Below, piece after piece: positions 11,913 to 23,515 of a DNA stretch of 64,000 bases. The notes under the pieces are model-generated. The model searched no databases, was not told where the DNA came from, and worked only from the letters and a program-made list of their open reading frames with translations. Origin of the DNA: Eutypa lata (lineage: Eukaryota > Ascomycota > Sordariomycetes > Xylariales > Diatrypaceae). Where the stretch lies: positions 496,001 through 560,000 of the forward strand of contig JAKULF010000019.1 of the NCBI GenBank assembly GCA_022661535.1. The letters run 5' to 3'. Each line of letters starts with the position of its first letter. Position 1 is the stretch's first letter. The translations under genes and the position numbers were made by a program.

Positions 11913-13031
11913 AAGTTCCCAATTTACCCTAAACCTATATAAAGAAGAAGCTACATCTTCAATACACGGAATACATCTAAGCTTTATACATGGACTTCAT
12001 TTTAAAAGTAACAATTTTTACAGAATATAAATTAGAGCTAAGTTTTATATAAGTCAATTAATAGCTTTCCACGGTAGAACAATCTGCACTGTTATTATTG
12101 TCCCATCTATCCATTATTTCAAATCACCCCTTTTGAAACATTATTGTAACTGCAGGTTTCTGCTGGTTGATACTTCGTACAGGTGGTAGGAAGAGGCTAA
12201 ATAAGCGAGCAAAGAGTGCCATATGGAGCCAGTCAACCGGCCTTTGCGCCTCTTTACAACACACTTTAAGCTGGCAGGGGGGTCTAATGAGAAGAGTTGG
12301 GGCCCGTAATTTCAGTACTATGGTGCTCTTCATGTTTCCCCAAGGCCGAGTTTAGTTAATAATATCATAGACTGATATAATTATCCCCATGACGAAGTGT
12401 GGTATCGTTTAAACAGCGTTGTCACATGTTTGTTGATTCACATCGCCCTATACGGAGGAGCATCTTTATCACCCTGTAGTAGCTAGGTATGGTTACAATC
12501 TAGTAGTCACGTGGTACATGACTTTCGTGGTGACGCCACCGCATATTGGTGTAGAAAAGACGTTCAGTCTATTGGGGATATCATTATCTATGTACATTGC
12601 TCATTCCATTTAAATACCCCTCACGTAAGATTCTGCCTCGACATAGATTTAATAGGTCGTATCCCAGATATCGTTCACCTGCCCATCCCATACATAACCA
12701 ATGATGCGCCCCATATGTATAAATCCGTACCTGCCCATATGTGATAATTCGTGAGTCCTACAACCATGATACAACCTAACCCCTGACTCCATTTTGTGTC
12801 ACTGCCAAAACCAAAACAACGCCCCCGGACCGAGTCACCTCGGCTGTACAAGTGTAGATCTTGCTAGAAATAGCAAGGTGTCGCATCCCATAAGACCTAA
12901 GGTCGGAGTAGAGAGCGAAAGAAGGGCCACAGGGAAAGCCTCCAAGGGGCTAGCAATTAAGCTATCAGACAAGGTTGAGGTGGCAAAGCAAACATCAATG
13001 TTCATCACCACCATCTTCACGGATGTCTTCC
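11697..13031. other. intergenic, phytochrome 3' flank
   Basis: Convergent spacer between the phytochrome and the minus-strand microprotein. Apart from the optional phytochrome exon (to 11912) I see no coding region. It contains a perfect 7-bp stem with a GAAA loop at 12860-12877, which probably lies in the 3' UTR of the microprotein transcript on the other strand or in untranscribed DNA. Confidence 0.6.
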
Positions 13032-13187
13032 TCATTCATCGACGATGCCACTTGAACCTGTACTGCTTGTCGTTACGGAACCTTGGTTCCGTACGATGTG
13101 AACTAGGCGGTAAATACCAAAGGCAATCAGGGCAAGGACGATGAAGAGTATGATGATGATGACGGCGATAACATCGTTTTGCTTCAT
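13032..13187 (-). CDS. 51-aa single-pass membrane microprotein
   Basis: An ATG at 13187 opens a 52-codon frame ending in TGA at 13034-13032. Residues 1-5 (MKQND) are polar. Residues 6-25 form one strongly hydrophobic helix (VIAVIIIILFIVLALIAFGI), followed by a basic juxtamembrane stretch (YRLVHIVRNQ) and a Ser/Thr/Gly-rich acidic tail ending GIVDE. By the positive-inside rule the C-terminal side would face the cytosol. A good spliceosomal intron (13278-13347: GTCAGT donor, GCTAAC branch site, TTACAG acceptor) lies just upstream in the expected 5' UTR on the same strand, which supports a real spliced transcript. I do not recognise the family. No homology search was possible. Confidence 0.62.
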   Translation of the reverse strand: MKQNDVIAVIIIILFIVLALIAFGIYRLVHIVRNQGSVTTSSTGSSGIVDE

Positions 13188-13277
13188 GATTGCGACGGGC
13201 TGTCTAGCGCGTTAAGGGCAGGGACTGATCTTCCCGGTCAACAAATATAAATGGCAGAGAGATGAAGCAAGCACCGG

Positions 13278-13347
13278 CTGTAATAAATAGTTAGCATAGG
13301 TTGGAGAAACATCGTTTTTGAGTGGTTAAATGGAGATAAACACTGAC
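13278..13347 (-). other. probable 5' UTR intron of the microprotein gene
   Basis: On the minus strand the 70-bp segment starts GTCAGT, contains GCTAAC about 15 bases before its end and finishes TTACAG. These match the coding introns in this window. It lies 90 bp upstream of the microprotein ATG, with no in-frame coding need. Confidence 0.6.
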
Positions 13348-14149
13348 CGTTGGGAGGAACAAGCAAAGTCTTGATTTAACCGTTTAAATTGAAACGGATA
13401 TTTTGCTGTTTTGCTGGAACTGGTTATGACTGCCAGATGCCAAGACTCGAAGAGACAAGCCGATGCAAAACACTTCACTGGAATGTAAGTGATGAGGTGA
13501 GGTTTATCAAGATATAGTATGTGAATATGTAAGTGTCGTATTAAGAGAAATAACAGATGAAAGAGAGCCCAACATTTCGTGTAGTTTACTTACCAAGGTA
13601 CCTACTTACATATAGCTGTGGTTGCCCCGCCATCTTTATTCAAGTAAATAGCGAGGCTGGCTACCTAGCTCTACCTACTTGGTCCATTTACCAATCATTG
13701 CCTATCATTCTAGCGGGGCTAGGTGGGTCTAAGCTCTAACGGGACAGCAAACTGGAATCAAGCGAGGCTGGGACTTTCGGGGAAAGCCTTTGATTGGCCC
13801 TTTATCTGGCATATAACTAAATTTTTGCAGTGCGAAACAGGGGGCTGGGGACACAACCACACAACCTGTGAAGGCTCGTAAGTGTAAGTGGACAATGCCC
13901 TCGGAGCTACGTGACAGCAACATTTGTAAAACGCTGGTGAACAATTTCCGACGCGAGCCTGTTATGATAGATGGTATTTTCATACAATATATATAGTTAT
14001 AAATATAAATCGGATCTGCTTCCATACAGTAGCTGAAGACTGGATATGACCGACGCTGGGAAATAATGCCCGGGATACCTAAGTTGCGGACGATTGTCCC
14101 GCCCCCTTTCACTTTCATCTTTTATATCCCGTTATAGGGCTCGGGAATC

Positions 14150-14226
14150 AAAAGCCAAAAGCCAAAAGCCAAATGCCAAATGCCAAATGCCAAATGCCAA
14201 ATGCCAAATGCCAAATGCCAAATGCG
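14150..14226. repeat. heptanucleotide tandem repeat
   Basis: Eleven contiguous 7-bp units: three AAAAGCC, then seven AAATGCC, then one AAATGCG. The sharp switch from one variant to the other within the array points to local slippage expansion. It sits 180 bp beyond the stop codon of the HP1 gene. Confidence 0.95.
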
Positions 14227-14403
14227 CGAGCAATTATGTCCCCGTTTCTGAATAAACATTTTATCATGTTGACCATCCAAACGCCTTCCAAGCGCCCCCA
14301 GAGCTGTGCTGTGCTAGCTCTGTCGTTGCTATCGTATATTATGACTGCTACGCGTTGATTGTTTGCCCGATGCCAGAACCCGCAGTGTCGTCAAAACTAG
14401 GCA

Positions 14404-15653
14404 CTAATCATCAGTTTGGCCAATATCTGAGGAGGTCTTGACAATCTTAACGTGTCGCTCATAAAATTGCAGCATCTAGATAGAATTGGAACGCTGTCAG
14501 CACCCGGCACCGGCCAAATGAACTACAAGTAGGGCGTTCTCTGCTTACCTTTTGAGGGCATCGTTGGTAGATGACTTTGGTGTCGTGCTGCGTCTTGTGG
14601 CCGTTCTTCCATGTAAGGTAAACCGTCAGCTTGCCCGTGTGCTCGTCGTGGCAGGCGTCGATCGATTCGATCTCCTCTTCCCAAGACCCGACAGGAGGTT
14701 TCCAAGCGCGGGCGCTAATCGGAGGCGTCGCTGAAGCCGGGTGACTATCGTTACGCCTCTTCTTGGAGCCATTGGTCGGCGCTGTTGAGGAAGGTCGGCC
14801 ACGCTTCTTGGTTTTAATGGCCGTCTTGGCCTCCTGTATAATCTTCTCTTCGCCACCGACGCCTCGCAAGTATTCTTCGAGAACTTCGGAGGCATTCTCC
14901 CTAATTGAGCAAGCCCGGTTAGACACGCCAGTCGCACATCTCAAGATGTTCTACTACCCTATGGCAGCGACTCACCTTAAGTTGTCTGTTGTCTCCCAGG
15001 TCCGGTCTCCAGCCTTCTCGTATCCCTCCCATTTGACTTCGTATCTCACTGTGTTCTGGCGTGATGAATGGTGAGCCCCGCTTAGAGCTTAGGTTTTCGA
15101 TATGATGGCTTGATACCACCATTTCGTAGGGGGACTTACATCTGGATCGACGATATGGGATATGATCTTTTCGACAATATACCTAGGAAGGCGCGCCGAC
15201 ACGGTTAGCGACTACTTAGCTCTCCACTAGAAATAATTGACCTTCTCTTTTCCTGACTGAGGTGCTACTCACTCGTCCTCCTCCATATCCTCATCGTTAT
15301 CCTCATCCGCGCCCTCGTCATCATGACCGTTGTCTAGGTCGCCCTGTACGGCATCGAGCGTATCTGCTTCTTCTTCCTCTTCTACACCAACCGAATTCGC
15401 AGTCGCCTTTCCGCGCTTGGAGGACATAGAGACGGGGGCGGGGGCGGGGGCGGCGATATCATCAATGTCGGATTGCTCGTCTTCACTAATCGCTAATTTC
15501 CATTGAAATAAACACGTTAGCGCATTGCATGGGAAATAAGCTGTGGTGGGTGATGAAGCTGGAAACTGCTAGGTGGTGGTGTTCGGTTTGCGACGCGACT
15601 GATACGAATGAGATGCGCTTTCAAATATTTTGTGGCGTCTTACCAGGAGGCAT
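14404..15653 (-). CDS. hepA: heterochromatin protein 1 homologue (chromodomain plus chromoshadow)
   Basis: 258-aa HP1 protein (HepA of Aspergillus, HPO of Neurospora), expected to bind H3K9-methylated nucleosomes and to dimerise through its chromoshadow domain. Exons: 15653-15644, 15492-15273, 15182-15140, 15055-14976, 14900-14549, 14475-14404; introns of 151, 90, 84, 75 and 73 bp, joined length 777 nt. Residues 1-76 are acidic with an Ala-Pro run. The chromodomain (77-118) has the probable aromatic cage Tyr78, Trp100, Tyr103 in EYIVEK and VKWEGY, followed by TWETTDNL. The hinge (about 119-170) is basic (KKRGRPSS, GSKKRR). The chromoshadow domain (about 173-245) contains WEEEIESIDAC, LTVYLTWKNGHKTQHDT and MLQFYERHV. 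The first coding exon is only 10 nt, but it yields MPPAISEDE, which fits the acidic start of fungal HP1. Met26 (15427) is the fallback start. Confidence 0.95.
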
Positions 15654-17820
15654 CTTGAAGTGACTCGCACAGTACGAGGGAATGGAGTGACGCGAAAAGA
15701 ATTTGACTTATGTGACGATGTCTGCGCAATGGCGGGATTATGTTTGAATTGGTAGTAGGTAAGTATGTAAGTAAACCTGTAGATACCTAGGTAGGTAGAC
15801 TGTAGAATGATTAACCTCTGTATTTACTAGCTGAGGTAGGCATCTACGCACTAACTAGCTCTAGCTCTAGAACCTTCTTACATACATATGTATGTAGTTA
15901 CTACACATAAAGCTAGGTAGGTAGTTGCTTAACCAATCAAAAAAACCGATGGCGAGAAACCAGTCAAGCAAGTCTAAAGTAGTAAAAGCTAACATATGTG
16001 CTTAAGCAGTTAATGTATACCTACATGTAGGTATGTAGGTAATACGTAGTTGGTTATGTATATATTGAGTATATAGACGTTATACTTCGTCTTGTTAGTT
16101 AGTTACCTACATGTACCTACACAGTCGGCCAGTTGTGACCAGTTAGAGGTAGTTACTACTATGTACATATGCAGGTAAGAGGTATGTGTAGTATCGTGTC
16201 AACTAATGGCTACTGTTTTGTAATATACTTTAGTACCTTAGACTTTAGCTTGCCCGGCAGCTCGGTGCTGGGGTTTCCGGCCTTCCCCGGTAGGTATGCA
16301 CCTGCACCTTAGGTAGAGCGTGAAGTTCTTAGTATGTGTCGTATCGTATGTAGGCAGCTGGACATCCAGCGTCGTGATTACACACTGTAGATTAAAACTA
16401 CACGTAGGAGAGGCTAACGATAACAGTTCCAATAGCCGGTAAATCCGGGGTGGATATGTGGGGGGTTAACCCTTGACTTTAGTATCCATATAGCCTAGCA
16501 TATAATTCAACATGCTCCATTATACGAGGCCTTACCCATGAGTCTCCTATAAAAACACGCAGCTGCCTTACGTTGAAACTCCTATATTACGCCCGTTTCT
16601 TTACCTCCCTATTTACTGGTCCAGGTCCAGATGTCTCCTCGTGCCTACAAAAGCGAATGCATAACCAGCGTTTGATTCGTCAATGGCGCTTGTAGATTGA
16701 GTATGTCTACTAGAGGTAGGGGCATGCCGAACTACCTAGGTAAACATTACCAGTTAGCCTACGGATATTTGTAAAATAATCAGGCGAACAAACTGACTCG
16801 ATGTAGGTGCTTTGCTCACCGCAGCTACATGCGTAAGGGGAGGAAACACGTGGTGGGACTACATAACTACCTACCTGCAGTAGGTACGTGAGATACATCG
16901 TTGACTGTATGGTAACTAAGGGATGGATTCCACCACTGTTGATATTTCCATATACCGGGCAGCCAGTTGTAGCTATTTAGACATAGTCTTTGTATAAGAT
17001 ATTATCTTTAAATATAATGTTCTAAGACCAGTTTTCCTATTAGAAGAATGACAACTGAAATGTAATGATTAACTACCTACATGTATGTATATAAACCTAG
17101 GTGTACACATGCCTATGTAGGCAGGGTACCTAGAAGACAGTTGGCGCGGAATTTTGTTTTGGTTGTTAGATTGCGGGAACTAACTAAACCTATCCTAGCT
17201 CGCTGTTCTAGCTGCTGCAGCCCCCTGAACGGGGCCCGCCCAAAAAATATCCCACCCCAACTTACAAAGGAAACATTGACCTACTTCGTACATATTTACA
17301 TACTTACCTACCTGTAGTTAATCAGTTCTGCTTCTTCCAGTTTACATTGACATCCCGTTATCCAAGAGGAAAGCAGCAAAAGGTGAGAAATAGTGCAGAA
17401 AAGCCTGTTCTTCCCTTTCTCCTTTAATTCCCACATCTTCCCTTTAGTTACAAGCTAGCATCATTTTATACTTACTCGTCTTTCTACAGATTCTCTCACA
17501 TTGATTAGGGGCCATACGAGCGAGCAACAACGTTTAATATCATAGCCTCCATCCCCCTTTTCCTCCGCGTCCACCTATTCACACACAACAGTAACTAGGG
17601 GGAAAATCGAGGGGGGGAGAGCATTGTGAAGTAGTTGGCGAAGCGAATGGGGAAGCTCCAACACCTGTCCTTAGGGGGACCAACACCGGACCTTGAGATC
17701 CCTTCAGCCCTTGTCGTCCTCATCGCCACTTCCTACCTAGTCCTTCAACAAGAGAAGACATAACCAATCCTACCATCGCTAGAGTTACTATTTAGACAAC
17801 CAGCCCAATTGACTCGAGCC
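15654..17820. other. divergent intergenic region, palindrome-rich
   Basis: 2.17-kb spacer between HP1 (-) and the zinc-finger gene (+), holding both promoters. It is dense in TACCTAGGTAGGTA-like elements (15785-15798, 15914-15923), CATACATATGTATG and the perfect 18-bp palindrome 16017-16034. A possible 5' UTR intron of the zinc-finger gene spans about 17383-17489 (GTGAGA to CTACAG). Small frames (16238-16432 -, 17081-17317 +) have no motif. Confidence 0.6.
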
Positions 17821-19998
17821 ATGTCCGAGGTGGGAACCAACAGCAATGGAAATGGCAACGGTACCATCGATTCTCCGGGGGGCGACTCTAGAAAAAGTGC
17901 CCCCAAGGATAGGTCATGCCCTTATTGTGGTCAGGCTTTCACCTCCTCATCCCTAGGAAGACACCTCGATCTCTATATCAAGGAAAAGAACCCCAAAGCT
18001 CCTGACGGTATCCATGATGTCGATGCCATCCGGAAGCTCCGGGGGGGCATTACGAGGCGCCAGCCAAGGGGATCATTGACACACCGGGATGGCTCTACCC
18101 CAGGTACTCCGACCGCGTCTTCTTCTGCTTCTGCCAGGAAGAGTCCTCCGCCCGAGAGGGCGGGCAGGAGTCACCTTCAGAGTCACGGCCCTAGTCCTGC
18201 CATACCGAAGGACGGTCAATTTGTAGTAGACCATCAAACCCCCAAATATCCGTTCCAACCAAACTGGATGGCTACGGGCGTGATCAATGACATACCGCCG
18301 CATGGCGGGAATGCCAACATCAATGCTAATGGGGACTTCAGAAGCGGTTGGGATGATTACGCAAGCCAGGATTCGTCCACGCCGGCCACTACCACGGCAA
18401 GACCAGGTGTCCAGCGGGTCCCCAGCCGAGTCGCCCAGAAAGTACAACTCGACGCAAGGCAAAGGCTAGCCGACACAATGGACACAGCTAGGGCTGCCGA
18501 GTTGGCGCTGAGGGAACTTCTAAGTTCTTGGAGGGCCGCAAAGTACGTCCCTTATCTTCCCCTTGCCCTCTCCGCCGCCCTATTTCCTGTTTCAACGCTG
18601 TCTTGTGCTACTCCTCGCTAACCTATCGCTTGTATTGACATCAGGCAACACATTGACATGAACTCACTACCTTTCGACTTCGATCCTCTCTCACTCGACT
18701 TCCCTGCCCTTACCCTGCAGTGTCTCCAGGCTCCGCCAACTTTGTTCTCATCGACACCGCACCCGACTTCGACATCGTGGTCCATACAGCCCCCGGCCCA
18801 AAAACAGTATGAAGCCCTACGAGGATACTTTCAGGAAGAATTTAGGAAGTGGAGGATAGCCTGTGCCACAGCAACCACGTCAATGAGCGACGATCTGACG
18901 TATCCCCCATCTGAGGCTCAGTTCACACAGGATCTACAGGAAAACGTCAGGAAAGCAGAACAGGCAGCCGCAGCACTGGAGAGGCAGGTCGATGAACATC
19001 TGCAGTCCACTTATCACGTATGGGAGCAACTGTTCCCTCAGCGAAAAAGTGAGCTCTGGGGTCTCGAGTTGGCAAGGGGCGTAGGCAGAAGGCAGAAGGA
19101 CGTCGGAAAGCTGAAAGAAACGAACCGCCTGCTGAAGCAGGAGCGCACAAATCTTAAAACGCAGATTGAGCAGCTTAACCGTCTCCAGCAGCCAAGGGAG
19201 TTCAGAATCATGCCGCCAGCAACCATCCCCATAGAAGAATATCTCTCCACGTACTGGTTGGACTTGGCTGCTAAGGGTCACCAGGGGGTCGGCCTCGGCG
19301 TGGATGACCGTCATGTAGATCTAAACACGCTTGTCACCCGTGCCATAGAGCGGTGGAAGGCGGTCATCGTTTCATCAAGAGCCAGTGGCATGACGACGCA
19401 GAAGGCGCTAGACCAGACAACCCCTATTCCCACACCTACCAGCGCCACGGCTACCCCAACCCCAGCTCCTCAAAGTAAGCATCCCAGGCCGACCGGCCAA
19501 CCAATTCATCAGCCTAGGGACACGCTAGCTACTGCGAACAGCGACGGTGATTCAAGGCCCATACCCATTTCATCAGCGGCGACTTCGACAACGACGACGA
19601 CGTCAACGGCGATGACAGCTACCGCGTCTACCGCTGACGAGGAAAATAGCGATCAAGATGCCGATGCTGAAATGGACGAGGATGACCAGTTTGCACCTGC
19701 GCCAATAATCAACAAACCGTTAATCCATTCGCAACCGCAGCAGCTCGAACTACCACGAACGCGTGGCCCCAGCCAACACTTACCTTCTAACACAGATGCA
19801 CGCTTCGCTGTCAATAGCGCCAATCCCGGAACCAGGGGAGCTGGCATCCGTCAGTCGATGACCAACCTAAATGCGGCGGCTGTTGTGCAGGGTCGGGGCC
19901 GTAATCAACACGGCCCTGGTCTGGGTTTAATGAGTAATGGCGACTATGGCCCAGTAGTATCGGGCGTGGGGGGCGGAGAACCTATGTATATGGACTAA
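17821..19998 (+). CDS. conserved fungal C2HC-type zinc-finger, coiled-coil protein
   Basis: 691-aa protein of unknown role. Exons: 17821-18542 and 18645-19998, with a 102-bp intron (GTACGT donor, GCTAAC branch, TCAG acceptor) that joins AAK to QHIDMN. A single zinc-finger-like motif starts at Cys33: CPYCGQAFTSSSLGRHLDLY. The usual fourth ligand (Cys or His) is not where expected, so metal binding is uncertain. A middle region (about residues 245-425) is rich in Gln/Arg/Glu with heptad-like spacing (KLKETNRLLKQERTNLKTQIEQLNR), a likely coiled coil. The C-terminal 200 residues are Ser/Thr/Pro-rich, with an acidic patch (NSDQDADAEMDEDDQ) and a Gly-rich end. The frame opens upstream at 17809 through TTG; the ATG at 17821 (MSEVGTNSN) is the start. 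I recall the motif from widespread uncharacterised ascomycete proteins. Confidence 0.88.
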
Positions 19999-21870
19999 TG
20001 GGAATGGTGTTTATTTTTCCTTCCTCCTTTGACATAAAAAAACCATGGCTAGGCGTTCAAAAGATTTACACGCTAGATGGGCATGGCTTGATCTGGTTTT
20101 ACATGGTTACGGCAGCGAGCAATAGCAACATATAGAGGAAGGGCATGGGACAGAGACGGGCGGCTTAGATTCTTGTGGTATTATACTTATATAAATGGCT
20201 TTGTCCATACTACGAGATCGAATAGTGGTACTCTGTAGCTAACCGCTTTATTGCCTACGCTGTATGGAAGAATCGATGCTCTCGACATCTTAGGAGTGAT
20301 GTGCCCCAGGCTACATGATAAAAAAGGATGTCCGATTTCAGGCTAGGCTCCCTTAAACCCTCGAAAGCTCGAACATCTCACATGGCTCGTCCCCTTGTCG
20401 TCTTAACCTCAGCTAGTCATAAGCTAGCTAACAATATCAACCATAGGTAGTTCGTATTTCTCAAAGTAATGATGTCTACCATTCTCCTTTTCTATGAATC
20501 TTTAGCTACAGATCCACTTGAGCTACATGTCCAAAGTAAACACATGCCCCCCCCCAATCGATATATGTTCAGCTATACGATGTTGATTATAGATAAGCTC
20601 ACATAGCATATTTCCGTGACACTTTTCTATGGTACTAGAGCGGGGGGGGGGCAGGAATGATGAAGAACGTACACAGTCCTAGCATTTAATCGGTCCTATA
20701 CATCCCTGGCTTAATTGCAGGTTTTACCGTATAGTTTGAATTATTCTCTACCGCATCTTTTAGGGAAACCAGACTATCTGTAGCATATCAAAGGCTATAC
20801 GATAGCAACTCTTTTTATAATATGTTGGCTGATGGTTATTATTGTTAATTCAAGTCCTTAGGACTGACTACTTTTAACAGACGTTATTAATGAATGATAG
20901 GTAAACTAACGTACTTAGAAGTAAAGTGATATTATGGATGTTAGATAGATGAAGAGTAATAACCCAATGCAGAGTTGACAGTCTGCTAGTACACATTGCA
21001 CTCCGCTCACGGTTCCTGAAAATGTATAGTTCACGTTTGGGGATTCATACTGAACTTTACCATTATCCAAACATCCACCCCCTTACCCTACTGGGGATAT
21101 GCATTGTGGTCAAATTATACACCTATATATATTTATATATATGTGTATGCGTGTGTGTGTGTTCAAACACGTTATTTTTGACGTCCCTCGAGATTGGCTG
21201 GTATTGGTGTTTACTTGTATAAGCTGCCATTTCTAGCGGTCGAAGTAGCTTCTGGCTGATTAACCGTAAATGTCTCTCTACTTATAGTGAGCCATTTTCC
21301 TGTGTACACATCGGATGTCTAGGTCATAAATTCACTGTAGGCGAAATTTGGGGGGGTGGCCCCCTTTAGTTTATTTCAACTATGTGGCAATGGGTGCACT
21401 ATAAGGAAAGGTGTAGCTAGGTGTTAGTTTTTATTCAAAAGAACTATTAGCTCCTAGTGTACCGTAACCTAATACAGCTGACCTCATTCCAATCCTACCT
21501 TAGTACCTCTACCGTGCTCTGAATGTGTACGTGTTGCGTATACTTTGGTTTAAGCAGGCATGGTGCACCATGTCCCGGGGGAAAGGTGTATATATCATTA
21601 TTAAACGTATAACATGTTACTTTGCTTATTTCATTAAATACAAATATACGGGTTCAATAATTTCGCGTATAAAATGGTGGCTTTCTCAAGGGATAGGACG
21701 TCAAGATATAAATCACATTAATTGGTTTGAAGATAAATCTCGAAATAACAAGCTCGATATAAAATCACATAAAAGCATAACACAACATTATTAATCATAC
21801 ACAAATCAATTGCGCGGAGTGTATACTGCCTTTATTATAGCGGGACGTACAAATTCGACCACTTCCTCAA
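19999..21870. other. convergent intergenic region
   Basis: Spacer between the 3' ends of the zinc-finger and acyltransferase genes. No coding evidence; frames at 21022-21222 and 21525-21794 have no motif. It contains a C9 run (20547-20555), a G10 run (20642-20651) and a TA/TG microsatellite (21124-21162). From about 21,600 the sequence becomes AT-richer ahead of the acyltransferase stop codon. Confidence 0.6.
21124..21162. repeat. (TA)n/(TG)n microsatellite
   Basis: Alternating TA units run into GTGTGTGTGT near the centre of the convergent spacer. Confidence 0.85.
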
Positions 21871-23515
21871 CTAAACGATTGGTACAGGCCCATCAACATT
21901 CATCTTCTCCTCGGCGTCAACGCCCCTAAATTCAAAATATTTATTCCACTCAGGATCCTCAATCAGATCTTTTGCAAGCTCCTTCTCGAAGCCAATACTA
22001 AACTCATTACCCTCATCTTCCCCTGACGGGGGACTATTAATTCGAGCTGGGTAGACAACGGCCAGGCCAGCGGTGACGGTGTCAAAAGGGAATCGGAAGG
22101 CTTGCGGTTTGGCAAAGCCAAAGCTGGCCTCGCTGGCCTGCGTGTCCCGCCACTCGGTCGTAAAGTTACTCATGGGCGGGAGGCTGTCGGTACGGAGGAA
22201 GAGGGATGTCTTGTCGCGGATAGGAGCAATGGCGGAGAGGGCGATATCCAGACTCTCCTGTGTAGTGCCGTTGGTGAGTTGGCGAATGTACCTAAGAAGA
22301 AGTCAGTTAGCATATGGCCAGATTCGACAAAACGGTTATGAGATAAATCGCAACACAATGTCGAGAAACATGGTTAGTAGTGTGAGGTTAGAGAAACCGG
22401 CAACAGAAAGGGGTAGTGGAGGAGATAGGACGGAAAGAGAATTGAACTTACCAAGCTAGTTTCGACAGAGGTGCTGTGGAAATTACTTCCTCTACCGTGA
22501 GCGGTGGCACCAGACTATTGTTACTCATGGCCACAAATACAACGTTCCCTTGGATGCGCGCTGGCACCGGTGGATCATGGAAACGTCTTCGCATGTCAAC
22601 AGCCTCGCCCCATATGAGAGGACTCTTGGGATCCGGCTTGAATAACTTGGCTCTGTGCTTCGACAGCAGGCGCCAAATGTATGCCATGTACGCATCGTAG
22701 CTCGAGATCCAATAACTCCCGTCTTCAGGACTCGCAATTTTCTTCAATTCAGCCGTCTTGCTCTTAGGTAAGTGGAACAACAGCCACTGGCCGACCCTGT
22801 GGTCGGGATGCTTCAAAGGCGGGGTAGGCCCATCGACGCGCTGGTCCTCGGGAAGATCAGGCTTAGTAACCCTTGAGAGATCTAGACAGCCTTTATCCCA
22901 CGAGGGAAGATCCGGATTCTCAGGAGATTTCCAGATGGCAGCACAGTTCTCGGCGAGCTGGTGCATCTCGCCAGCCCAGCCCATAATATCGTTGGCGTAG
23001 TGGTGATGGTGCATCATGAAGACCAAGCCGCCACGGATGAAAGTGGCCTTGAAGGCAGCGCACTTTGGTTTATTCTTAGGCTCGGCCTCGGGCTTTTCGC
23101 CGTACGTCATGGGGGAGACACACCAGGTGTCCATGTCACCGAGGGCCTGCGAGACGAAATGGCGCTTTTCGAGATCATCGAACGAGGGGATTTGACCCTC
23201 ATGCTCGGGGCCGTCGAGCCACTGTACATGGAACTGGACAGTCGCTTCCTTTGTCTTGTGAAAGCACAGGCCGCCATCGGGATGCTCCTCGAGTAAGCCA
23301 CCTAGCTGGCGGCACTGGCTCAAGGTAACCTCCAGGCCGCGCTTGAGCACCGGGACAGTCTTGGGCTTCTCCGCGTCAGAAAGCCGAAAGAAGAGGGCAT
23401 AGTTGGCATAGACTTGGGCAACGCAGTAATCCAGCGAGGACAGCTTGAAGTATTCGTGTGGTGGGTCAGACTCCCAGCCAGCGGGGTGAAGCTCAAAAAC
23501 TTCTTGCTTAGACAT
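21871..23515 (-). CDS. BAHD-type acyltransferase (transferase family)
   Basis: 494-aa predicted acyl-CoA-dependent O- or N-acyltransferase. Exons: 23515-22452 and 22291-21871; the 160-bp intron (GTAAGT donor, GCTAAC near the 3' end, TTAG acceptor) joins KLAW to YIRQLTNGTTQES. The catalytic HxxxD motif is H172-Y-A-N-D176 within an unusual four-His run, HHHHYANDIMGW. The C-terminal structural motif, DFGWG in plant BAHD enzymes, is replaced by SFGFAKP, a variation seen in fungal members of the transferase family. Length fits the family (about 450-500 aa). No signal peptide. It has no biosynthetic neighbours (no synthase, P450 or transporter) on the visible side. It is the last gene before the AT-rich block, whose edge lies 490 bp upstream of its ATG. 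The substrate cannot be inferred. Confidence 0.9.

Larger units (their letters stand above)
13188..14403. other. intergenic between microprotein and HP1 genes
   Basis: Promoter side of the microprotein gene and 3' flank of the HP1 gene. Apart from the 5' UTR intron and the heptamer array at 14150-14226, I see nothing coding. The frame at 13729-14118 (-) has no motif. Confidence 0.6.

Noticed and set aside
11656..12030. Separate 124-aa gene downstream of the phytochrome
   Set aside because: It overlaps the phytochrome end in another frame. The meaningful reading here is the possible alternative last exon in a different frame, ending at 11912.
17809..17820. Start of the zinc-finger protein at 17809
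   Set aside because: That codon is TTG. ATG at 17821 is the first proper start.
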